Shown piece by piece: positions 31,082-38,098 of a DNA stretch of 57,114 nucleotides (position 1 is its first letter; every line of letters begins with the position of its first letter). The translations under genes were made by a program, and so were the position numbers. The notes beneath the pieces were generated by a model. That model saw nothing but the letters and a program-made list of their open reading frames with translations. It was not told the origin of the DNA and did no database searches. Where the stretch lies: the NCBI RefSeq assembly GCF_015670745.1, contig NZ_JADPCH010000015.1:1-57114 (forward strand), given 5' to 3'. The stretch comes from Collinsella aerofaciens (GTDB taxonomy: Bacteria; Actinomycetota; Coriobacteriia; Coriobacteriales; Coriobacteriaceae).

Positions 31082-31711
31082 ATGCACGAACGCAAGGGCT
31101 TCTGGGACAAGAATGCCGGTCGATACGACCGTTTCATGCGAAACGACCGGGCGGCGTATGAGAAGATGTATGGACTGATCAGGCCGGTAGTGAAAGCAAA
31201 AACCGTACTGGAGGTTGCCACCGGCACGGGGCTTATCGCAAAGAGCATCGTGAATGCGGCGGCACACATCGAGGCTACAGACGCTTCTGCACAGATGATC
31301 CTTGAAGCAAAGCGGGACAATCAATCCGCAAAGCTGCACTTTTCCGTACAAGATATGTTCCGCCTGCCCTATGCACAGAAGTCCTTCGAAGTGGTGATCG
31401 CGTCCAACGCGCTTCACATAGTGCCGCATCCAGAAAAGGCCCTGCAAGAAATCAGGCGGGTGCTGAAGGACGACGGCGTGCTCATCGCGCCAACCTTCAC
31501 CCACGCGGGAAACTCGGTTTCCGGCAAGGTAAAAGCCTTTTTCATGAGTATGGCAGGATTCCCCCTCCACAGCAGGTGGACAAGCGAGGAATACCTGTGT
31601 TTCCTGCGTCAAAACGGCTGGGCGGTGCAGAAAAGCGCGGTGCTGAAGGCTTCGTTCCCGTTGACCTATGCGGAATGCACGAAATCGGAGGGACCAGATG
31701 TCGTTCTTTGA
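31082..31711 (+). CDS. Class I SAM-dependent methyltransferase
   Basis: ATG at 31082 with GGGGGCG seven bases upstream; 209 aa. Motif I is VLEVATGTGLIAKSI, with the acidic ribose contact in IEATDASAQMI. Motif II is DMFRLPYAQKSFEVVIASNALHIV and motif III EIRRVLKDDGVLIAPTF. This is a UbiE-type small-molecule methyltransferase. It overlaps the next methyltransferase gene by 14 bp. GC is lower than in the flanking operons, which suggests horizontal acquisition. Substrate unknown. Confidence 0.85.
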   Translation: MHERKGFWDKNAGRYDRFMRNDRAAYEKMYGLIRPVVKAKTVLEVATGTGLIAKSIVNAAAHIEATDASAQMILEAKRDNQSAKLHFSVQDMFRLPYAQKSFEVVIASNALHIVPHPEKALQEIRRVLKDDGVLIAPTFTHAGNSVSGKVKAFFMSMAGFPLHSRWTSEEYLCFLRQNGWAVQKSAVLKASFPLTYAECTKSEGPDVVL

Positions 31712-32303
31712 AAACACCCGCAAGCCCGTGGGCCTCGGCGGAAAACTTATGGTTGCCATGATGAATCTGGGGCACAGCCCTGTGGCGCGGTGGGGACTTC
31801 GATTTCTACGACTTGCGCCAAATGCCAAGGTGCTGGATTGCGGCTGCGGCGGCGGGGCGAACATAAAACGGCTGCTGAAAAAATGCCCGCATGGCGTCGT
31901 CAAGGGCATCGACTATTCGCCCGTCAGCGTGGAGAAGACTAGAAAGCTCAACCGAACTGCAATTCAGGAGGGGCGTTGCGCCGTTCTGCAAGGCAGTGTG
32001 GCGGATATGGCATTTGAGGATAGCTGTTTCGATGCAGTCACGGCCTTTGAGACCGTCTACTTTTGGCCCGATTTGCCCCGATGCTTCCGTGAGGTCCGGC
32101 GGACGCTGAAGCCGGGCGGAACAATTCTTATCTGCAACGAGAGCAATGGCGATACGGACAAGGACGAAAGGTGGACGCAAATCATCGGCGGCATGACCAT
32201 CTACAAGGACATTGAATTAAAGGCGTGTCTGGAGCAGGCGGGTTTTCACGAGGTGCAGATACGCAAAAAGATAAGGTGGCTCTGCGTCACGGCGCGGAAG
32301 TAA
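31698..32303 (+). CDS. Class I SAM-dependent methyltransferase
   Basis: The start at 31698 (MSFFENTRKPVGLGGKLMVAMMN) has GGAGG six bases upstream and overlaps the previous gene. 201 aa. Motif I VLDCGCGGGANIKRLL, acidic residue in VKGIDYSPVSVE, then FDAVTAFETVYFWPDL and REVRRTLKPGGTILICNE. It is typical of a methyltransferase family found beside iron-transport or ferredoxin-like genes in clostridia. Likely cotranscribed with its neighbours. Confidence 0.85.
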   Translation: MSFFENTRKPVGLGGKLMVAMMNLGHSPVARWGLRFLRLAPNAKVLDCGCGGGANIKRLLKKCPHGVVKGIDYSPVSVEKTRKLNRTAIQEGRCAVLQGSVADMAFEDSCFDAVTAFETVYFWPDLPRCFREVRRTLKPGGTILICNESNGDTDKDERWTQIIGGMTIYKDIELKACLEQAGFHEVQIRKKIRWLCVTARK

Positions 32304-32407
32304 GGGTATCAAGCACGGGCATTTTTGCATCCATCCTGCACATGGCGATAGGCATGACGGTCATAGCGGCTGTGCTGGCGGCACTTATGACAGTTTTTAT
32401 TCACTGA
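32225..32407 (+). CDS. Possible small membrane peptide
   Basis: The frame downstream of the second methyltransferase encodes SILHMAIGMTVIAAVLAALM near its end, a clear membrane helix, stopping 11 bp before the third methyltransferase. The GTG at 32225 lies inside the previous gene without a good ribosome-binding site, so the true start is unclear. It may be a fragment of a larger membrane protein. Confidence 0.25.
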   Translation: MSGAGGFSRGADTQKDKVALRHGAEVRVSSTGIFASILHMAIGMTVIAAVLAALMTVFIH

Positions 32408-32418
32408 GGAAGAAACCT

Positions 32419-33249
32419 ATGAAATGTAAAATTGAGAAAAACACCGTTCAGGAGACGCTGATCCTCCCGCTGTATTCCCGGAAGCTGTGTACGGAGCTGT
32501 ACCCGAACCTTTATAGGGATGAAACAGCGGTTCGCTTGCTCGACCAAATCGACTACGACTTTTCAGAGGTAGAGAAAAATTCCCGCAGCCTGATGCAGCG
32601 CTTTGGTGCGCTGGAGGTGGCCACACGGCAGAGTGATCTTGCTTTCGAGGTGCGGGATTACCTGAAAGGCCACCCCAATGCGGCGGTGGTCAATCTGGGC
32701 TGCGGGCTGGACAACACCGGCAGAACCTGCGACAACGGTAGATGCAAGATCTACAATCTGGACTTCCCGGATGTGATTGCCTTGCGGCAGCAGCTGCTGC
32801 CCGCCGAGGATCGAGAACAAAATATCCCCTGCGATCTGAAAGACACCGCATGGTTTGGCAAAATCGATGCCTCCGGCGGGGCGGTGTTCTTTGCCTCCGG
32901 GGTGTTCTATTACTTTCTGACCCAGCAGGTCCGGGAACTGGTGCGGGAGATGGCGGACGCTTTCCCCGGCGGTGTGCTGATCTTTGATGCTGCCAATCGG
33001 ACGGCAGTAAAGATGATCGCAAAAACATGGCTTAAGACTGCAAAAATCAAGGATGTTGGGGCATATTTTGCGGTTTCGGATGCCGCCAAGGAAATCGGCG
33101 CGTGGGACAGCCGTCTGCAGGTCACAAGTCGCGGCTATATGCTGGGTTACAACGATTTGAGAGACCCTTCCGTCAGCGGCTTTTTCCGGTTTCTCGCAAG
33201 GGTCGGTGACAACGGGATGAAAATGCAAATCGTGAAAATAAGATTTTGA
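32419..33249 (+). CDS. LCM/TcmP-like O-methyltransferase
   Basis: 276 aa; ATG at 32419 after GAGGAAGAAACCT. It carries the leucine-carboxyl-methyltransferase (PPM1/TcmP) pattern: ELYPNLYRDETAVRLLDQIDYDF, then AVVNLGCGLDNTGRTCDN (SAM loop), YNLDFPDVIALRQQLLP and FFASGVFYYFLTQQVRELVREM. Such proteins methylate carboxyl or hydroxyl groups of small molecules. It closes the three-methyltransferase unit, which with the iron-box-like operator suggests modification of a metal-related metabolite. Confidence 0.8.
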   Translation: MKCKIEKNTVQETLILPLYSRKLCTELYPNLYRDETAVRLLDQIDYDFSEVEKNSRSLMQRFGALEVATRQSDLAFEVRDYLKGHPNAAVVNLGCGLDNTGRTCDNGRCKIYNLDFPDVIALRQQLLPAEDREQNIPCDLKDTAWFGKIDASGGAVFFASGVFYYFLTQQVRELVREMADAFPGGVLIFDAANRTAVKMIAKTWLKTAKIKDVGAYFAVSDAAKEIGAWDSRLQVTSRGYMLGYNDLRDPSVSGFFRFLARVGDNGMKMQIVKIRF

Positions 33250-33262
33250 GAGGCAAAAATGC

Positions 33263-33314
33263 AAAAGACGAGCACTTCTTGCCGCCCAATTGGCAAGAAG
33301 CGCTCGTCTTTTCT
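33263..33314. terminator. Bidirectional terminator
   Basis: A long stem: AAAGACGAGC, A, CTTCTTGCC, loop GCCCAATT, GGCAAGAAG, C, GCTCGTCTTT, with A-runs on the left and TTTTC on the right. It serves both the methyltransferase operon and the convergent sugar operon. Confidence 0.85.
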
Positions 33315-33344
33315 TAACGCGTTGTATGGCGGAGAGAGCGCAAG

Positions 33345-34229
33345 TTACGCGAGCGCCCTTCTTGCCAGCTCGGCCGCGCCAAGGATTCCTTGGTCGCCGC
33401 CGCAGCCCGGGGCGCAGATGTAGCTCTCTATGTCCTTAAGCTCGGCGGTCTGGATGTAGCCACCCAGATATTCGAGGGTCTTCTTGCGGACGATGCCGTA
33501 GAGCTGCTCCTGGTGCATCACGCCGCCGCCGAGGACGATACGGCGAGGCGAGTACATGAGCACGAGGTTCGCGCACATCTGCCCCAGATAATCCCCCTCG
33601 AGCGCCCACACCTCAGCGTTGTCCGCGAGCTCGGCCGCGGGCTTTCCCCAGCGCGCGGCGATGGCGGGGCCGGAGGCGAGGCCCTCGAGACAGCTCGCGT
33701 GGCTCGGGCAGACGCAGCGTCCCTCCTCGGTGGGACGGGTCCTTACCAGCATGTGGCCGGCCTCGGGGTGCAGCATGCCGTGAAGGAGCCTGCCCGCGCA
33801 CATGACGCCCGCGCCCACGCCGGTGCCGATGGTCACGTAGACGGCGTCCTCGAGCCCCTTGCAGCAGCCGAAGACTACTTCGCCGAGGCAGGCAACGTTC
33901 ACGTCCGTGTCGTAGGCCACCGGAATCCCGAGGGCGTCGGCGAACGCGGCGCGAAGACCATAGCCTCGCCACGCGAGCTTGGGCGTCTGAAGGATGGAAC
34001 CGTAGCGCTCATCGTTGGGGTCGACGCAGGTCGGGCCGAAGGCGCCGATGCCCAACGCGTTCACATCACGGGCGGTGAACCACTCGACCATTTGTGGGAC
34101 GGTCTCGGCGGGCATAAGCGTCGGGGTCTCCATACGGTCGAGGACCTCGCCGTCGCCGGACACCACGGCACAGACCATCTTGGTCCCGCCGGCCTCGAGG
34201 GCGCCGAGCCTCATTTGCTTTTCGCTCAT
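33345..34229 (-). CDS. ROK-family sugar kinase (fructokinase-like)
   Basis: 294 aa; ribosome-binding site AAGGAGG. The ATP loop is ALEAGGTKMVCAVV, the sugar-site Asp lies in VAYDTDVNVACLGE, and VYVTIGTGVGAGVM follows. The ROK zinc motif is GHMLVRTRPTEEGRCVCPSHASCLEG, and LGGGVMHQEQLY is near the end. The EAGGTK form and short length match ScrK/GmuE-type fructokinases of Gram-positives. It is the last gene of the PTS/GH172 operon and would phosphorylate the free sugar released by the glycosidase. Confidence 0.88.
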   Translation of the reverse strand: MSEKQMRLGALEAGGTKMVCAVVSGDGEVLDRMETPTLMPAETVPQMVEWFTARDVNALGIGAFGPTCVDPNDERYGSILQTPKLAWRGYGLRAAFADALGIPVAYDTDVNVACLGEVVFGCCKGLEDAVYVTIGTGVGAGVMCAGRLLHGMLHPEAGHMLVRTRPTEEGRCVCPSHASCLEGLASGPAIAARWGKPAAELADNAEVWALEGDYLGQMCANLVLMYSPRRIVLGGGVMHQEQLYGIVRKKTLEYLGGYIQTAELKDIESYICAPGCGGDQGILGAAELARRALA

Positions 34230-34308
34230 GTGATCCTCCTTACAAAGGGACGCCCGCAGTCATGGTCAACCGCGGGCGCCCATAACGTTGGCTTGTTTCG
34301 AGGCGACC

Positions 34309-35433
34309 CTACCTGGGCACGCGGTCCTGCCTTGCGGCAAACGGGGCGAGCACGGCGTGCGGCTCGCTTTGGTACCAGTAGGCGACGGTGGAGATGTCGT
34401 CCTCGCGCTCGTAGAGCTTGATGTCGTCGTTGCCGAGGTCCTGGAACGTCACGCGCAGGTCCTCCTTGAACGAGATCGGGTCGGGAAGGTGCCACCTGTA
34501 GAGGCCATGCCTGGGCAGCGCGTCGTCGTTGGTCGCGAGCATCGGGTTCGGGTTCGGCTTGCCCGCGCTGAAGCGGTCGCGCGTGGCGTCGCGCGTCGAG
34601 CGGTACGGGTAGCCGGCGAACAGCGTGTTGAAGCACTGCGCCTCGGGCAGCGCGTGGGGCGGCCTGTCGAGGAAGGCCCAGGCACCGCCGAAGTAGTCCT
34701 CGGCTCCCGTCGAGGTGACCGTGGGGAACTCCTCGTCGCCGTCGAGGAAGAACTTCATCTCGCCCTCGCCCCACCAATAGCGCTCCAGGGCGCACAGGGC
34801 CATGTAGGTGCCGACGTAGTAGCCCTTACCGCGCACGCCGTCGAGCACGGTGTAGTCGACGCCCCTGCGGGTGCTGCGCTCGCGGTTAAAACGGGCGTGG
34901 AAGTACATGGCGTCGTCCGGCACGTCGGTGAGCGCGTAGTTGAACGTGTAGAAGATGTACTTAATGAACCCGGGGTGCTCGCTCGTAAGCGTGACCTTGG
35001 CGTGCTTCCTGAAAGGCATCTCGAAGTAGCAGTTCATGCCGCCCGTCGGGTTCACGCAGATGGGCATCGAGTTGACGATGGCGCGCTCACCGAAGCCGTT
35101 GCAGAAGAAGTCGCCGACAGGGCACTCGACCGAGGGGGTCTCCTCGTCGTCCCAGTAGAAGCGCAGCACGAGGTCGCGCATGACGAAGCTGCCGGCGGCG
35201 GTCTTGTCGGGGACGGTCATCCAGATGTGGCGGATGATGCCGGGGCCCTCGATGTCCGCGAGCGTGATGGTCTCGCCGGACTCAAGGGGCACGCAGCACG
35301 AGCCCTTGCGGCCGACGCCGAGGTGGCTGGCCGACATGGCGGCACGGCCCTTCTCGCCCGTGATGTTCTCGGGGGTGATGGCGCGGCTTTCCTCACCGCC
35401 GTGCATCCACACGTCCTTAAGGAACTCTCTCAT
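34309..35433 (-). CDS. GH172 (DUF2961) glycoside hydrolase
   Basis: 374 aa; GGAGG before ATG. Family hallmarks of DUF2961: ESRAITPENITGEKG, LADIEGPGIIRHIWMT, LRFYWDDEETPSVECPVGDFFCNGFG and FPTVTSTGAEDYFGGAW, the last carrying a candidate catalytic Glu. There is no signal peptide, so it acts in the cytoplasm. Characterised GH172 enzymes act on fructofuranosides (difructose dianhydride I synthase/hydrolase) or on arabinofuranosides. Between a PTS and a fructokinase-like gene, a fructose-containing substrate is the best guess. Confidence 0.88.
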   Translation of the reverse strand: MREFLKDVWMHGGEESRAITPENITGEKGRAAMSASHLGVGRKGSCCVPLESGETITLADIEGPGIIRHIWMTVPDKTAAGSFVMRDLVLRFYWDDEETPSVECPVGDFFCNGFGERAIVNSMPICVNPTGGMNCYFEMPFRKHAKVTLTSEHPGFIKYIFYTFNYALTDVPDDAMYFHARFNRERSTRRGVDYTVLDGVRGKGYYVGTYMALCALERYWWGEGEMKFFLDGDEEFPTVTSTGAEDYFGGAWAFLDRPPHALPEAQCFNTLFAGYPYRSTRDATRDRFSAGKPNPNPMLATNDDALPRHGLYRWHLPDPISFKEDLRVTFQDLGNDDIKLYEREDDISTVAYWYQSEPHAVLAPFAARQDRVPR

Positions 35434-35445
35434 CGTCGACCTCCT

Positions 35446-35844
35446 CTATTCGTCGTCTTCGCACTCGGCGGAACTGGCACCGTTCACGTAGACGATCTGC
35501 TGGCGCGCCTCGTCGACGAGGGCGTCGAAGTCGAGTTTCTCGTCGGGGCGCGCGAGCGCGACCGTCATGGCGAGCGGGAGGTTGACACCCGCGATCACGT
35601 GGATCCGGTCGGAGGCGAAGCGGGAGAAGCGCTGGTTCACGCTGCCGCCGAGCGCGTCGGTGAGGACGACGACCTCGTCAGTGCCCGAAAGAGCCGCCTC
35701 GACCGCCGCGTCGAGCCCCTCGCCGTTGTCGTTCACGTAGGCGCACACGGCGTTGACGGCGTCGCTCTTACCCGTAAGGAACTCGAGGGTGTCCTTGAAG
35801 CCCTGGGCGAGAAGGGAATGGCTCGCCACAACTATCTTTCTCAT
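35446..35844 (-). CDS. PTS mannose/fructose-family EIIA
   Basis: 132 aa. VASHSLLAQGFKDTLEFLTG has the phosphorylated His9 of EIIA-Man; LTDALGGSVNQRFSRFA and HVIAGVNLPLAMTVAL are the following family motifs. It receives phosphate from HPr and passes it to EIIB. It lies 12 bp before the GH172 gene. A short acidic C-terminus replaces the EIIB linker, so A and B are separate proteins here. Confidence 0.9.
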   Translation of the reverse strand: MRKIVVASHSLLAQGFKDTLEFLTGKSDAVNAVCAYVNDNGEGLDAAVEAALSGTDEVVVLTDALGGSVNQRFSRFASDRIHVIAGVNLPLAMTVALARPDEKLDFDALVDEARQQIVYVNGASSAECEDDE

Positions 35845-35870
35845 TGATTCACCAATCTCTTGGGTCGAAG

Positions 35871-36704
35871 CTAAGCGAGGATGCCAGCGGCGGAGGCGAC
35901 CATCGCGAGGACGATCACCACGAGGATGAGGACCGTCATGCTCGCGTTCTTCTTGGTAAGAAGGTAATACGCGCTTCCCGTGATGGCGGCGGGGATCATG
36001 GCAGGCAGGATCTTGTCGAGCAGCGGCTGAATCTCCATCGAGACGTCGCCGAAGCTGAAGCTAATCGGGCAGGTGACGCCGATGACCGAGGCGATGAGGC
36101 AGCCGACCACGGTGAGGCCGAGCACGGAGGCGGCGGCAGTGAGGTTGGGAAGCTTCTCGCTGAAGTCGGTGACGAGCTTCACGCCCTGCTTGTAGCCGAA
36201 CTCGAGGGCGTGCATGCGGACCCAGAAGATGGCCAGGATGAGCGCGAACCAGATGCCGGCTCCCACGGGGTTGCCCTCGATGGCCATGTAGGCGGCGATG
36301 GAGCCCATGATGGTCGGGATCATGGTCATGAGCAGGGAGTCGCCGACGCCGGCGAGCGGTCCCATGGTGCCGATCTTCAGGTCTTGGACGGCGTCCGCCG
36401 CCGCTAGGCCGTCGCGTTCCTCCATGGCCACGCAGGCGCCGAGGATGATGGCGGCGAGCCAAGGCTGGGTATTGTAGTAGCGGAAGTGGTTGTTGAGCGC
36501 TTGCTTATAGTCCTCGTCGTTCGTGTAGATCTTCCTCAGGACCGGCGAGAGGGCGTAGGCGACTGAGGCGCCCTGCTGGGTCTGGTAGTTGAAGGTGCAC
36601 ACGCTCATGAGCCAGCGCCAGTTCGCGTTGCGCAGGTCCTTCTTGGTGACCTTGTAGCCGGAGGGCTTGCCCTCGGCGACGGCGGTGATGTTCTCGTTTT
36701 CCAT
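35871..36704 (-). CDS. PTS mannose/fructose-family EIID
   Basis: 277 aa. KKDLRNANWRWLMSVCTFNYQTQQGASVAYALSPVLRKIY, FNTQP-like RYYNTQPWLAAIILGACVAMEE and IGTMGPLAGVGDSLL are EIID-Man signatures. Several C-terminal helices follow. With EIIC it forms the membrane channel for the sugar. Only 2 bp separate it from the EIIC stop. Confidence 0.92.
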   Translation of the reverse strand: MENENITAVAEGKPSGYKVTKKDLRNANWRWLMSVCTFNYQTQQGASVAYALSPVLRKIYTNDEDYKQALNNHFRYYNTQPWLAAIILGACVAMEERDGLAAADAVQDLKIGTMGPLAGVGDSLLMTMIPTIMGSIAAYMAIEGNPVGAGIWFALILAIFWVRMHALEFGYKQGVKLVTDFSEKLPNLTAAASVLGLTVVGCLIASVIGVTCPISFSFGDVSMEIQPLLDKILPAMIPAAITGSAYYLLTKKNASMTVLILVVIVLAMVASAAGILA

Positions 36705-36706
36705 GG

Positions 36707-37492
36707 TTACTCATCCTCTCCGATGAAGGCGTCTGCGGAAGCGTGGGCGGCGAGCTCGGTGTCCCTCTCGGCACGCTGGTAGAACGCGATCGCGAGGGCA
36801 ACGCCGACGATGGCGGCGCCGATGATGGGCACGTTCAGGAAGGCCGAGAGGAAGAAGCCGACGAGCAGGTACTGGAAGTACTTGCCGGTGGGCATGTAGC
36901 GGAGCAGCATGGCGATACCGATGGCCGGGAGCATCTTGCCGGCGAGGGTGAGGCCGGAGAGGAACCACTGAGGCATGACCTCGAGGAGCCAGTTGACGGC
37001 GGGCTGGCCGAGCGTCACGGAGACAAAGACGGGCAGGGCGGCGCACAGGCCGAAGAGCGCGGGGCAGACCCACAGGATGGCGTTCATCTGATTGAACTTA
37101 CCCTCGTTGCAGAACTTCTGGGACTTCTCGACGACGAAGCCGTTGAGGATCTTGACGATGACGTCGAGCTGGATGCCGAGCATGCCGACCGGCAGGCCGA
37201 TGGCGAGGCCCGTGTCCGCGCCCAGGGTCACGCCGTAGGCGGTGGCGATGATGGCCATCGTGCCGTAGTCGGGAATCGACGAGCCGCCGAAGCCCGCGAC
37301 GCCGAGCTGCATGAGCTGGATGGTGCCGCCGATGACGAGGCCGGTCTGCCAGTCGCCCATGACGACGCCGGTGATAAGGCCCCAGAAGACGGCATAGTTG
37401 ACGAAGATCATCGGGATGCCGTAGTAGTCCACGTGCTTGATGAAGGCCAGCAGGGTCAAAAGGACGACCTGAAGGATAGTGAAGTTGACCAT
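36707..37492 (-). CDS. PTS mannose/fructose/sorbose-family EIIC
   Basis: 261 aa membrane protein with about seven or eight helices; AGGAGG ribosome-binding site. Motifs GVVMGDWQTGLVIGGTIQLMQLGVAGFGGSSIPDYGTMAI and GLAIGLPVGMLGIQLDV are typical of EIIC-Man/Sor. It forms the sugar-translocating unit with EIID. Confidence 0.92.
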   Translation of the reverse strand: MVNFTILQVVLLTLLAFIKHVDYYGIPMIFVNYAVFWGLITGVVMGDWQTGLVIGGTIQLMQLGVAGFGGSSIPDYGTMAIIATAYGVTLGADTGLAIGLPVGMLGIQLDVIVKILNGFVVEKSQKFCNEGKFNQMNAILWVCPALFGLCAALPVFVSVTLGQPAVNWLLEVMPQWFLSGLTLAGKMLPAIGIAMLLRYMPTGKYFQYLLVGFFLSAFLNVPIIGAAIVGVALAIAFYQRAERDTELAAHASADAFIGEDE

Positions 37493-37501
37493 GATCCCTC
37501 C

Positions 37502-37975
37502 TTAGATGAGGTCGGCGACGGAGACGGGCTTGTCGGCGGGCACGAACTGTGCCGTCACCTTGACGCCGCGGGCGATGAGCGCCTTGTAGCTCTGGACGTT
37601 CTCGGCGGAGGCATAGGCGCGCTGGGTGAGCTGGACGCCGCCCTCCTTGACGAGCGAGCCGCCGACGATCAGCGACGGGAGCTCGATGCCCGACTCGACC
37701 AGGTGAAGGATCGTCTCGGGCTCCTTGGCGATGACAAAGACCTTCTCGCGGTCGTACTTGCCCGCCGCGAAGTTCTTGAGCGCGGTCTGCTCGGAGATGA
37801 TCGAGACGGCCATGCCCGCGGGGCGCGCCATCCTCATAGTGGACTTCAGGACCTCGTCGCCGGCGACCTTGTCGTCGATGACCATGACTCGGGTCGCGCC
37901 CGACACCGGGGCCCACTGCGTCACGATGATGCCGTGAAGCAGGCGATTGTCGATTCGTGCCATAACAACACTCAT
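37502..37975 (-). CDS. PTS mannose/fructose-family EIIB
   Basis: Start at 37975 with GGAG five bases upstream; 157 aa. RIDNRLLHGIIVTQW contains the phosphorylated His14. RVMVIDDKVAGDEVLKSTMRMA and LIVGGSLVKEGGVQLTQRAYA complete the family pattern. It is the first gene of the operon, directly downstream of the LevR-like regulator gene on the same strand. Confidence 0.92.
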   Translation of the reverse strand: MSVVMARIDNRLLHGIIVTQWAPVSGATRVMVIDDKVAGDEVLKSTMRMARPAGMAVSIISEQTALKNFAAGKYDREKVFVIAKEPETILHLVESGIELPSLIVGGSLVKEGGVQLTQRAYASAENVQSYKALIARGVKVTAQFVPADKPVSVADLI

Positions 37976-38098
37976 GTTTGCTCCTATCAAATGAAGTTTT
38001 ACGTTCGGTACTGCCTCGGCGCTATCCGGATTCGCGCCGGGCAAGGGGTTATCGGATTATTGAGGACGCGCAGTCAGCTTGCGGCGGCGCGGGGAAGG

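Noticed and set aside
34288-35847. 519-codon plus-strand open frame
   Set aside because: Antisense to the GH172 and EIIA genes, which carry unmistakable family motifs.
37976-38098. Sigma-54 promoter before the PTS operon
   Set aside because: No TGGC-N7-TGC(A/T) element is present, consistent with the regulator lacking a sigma-54 contact loop.
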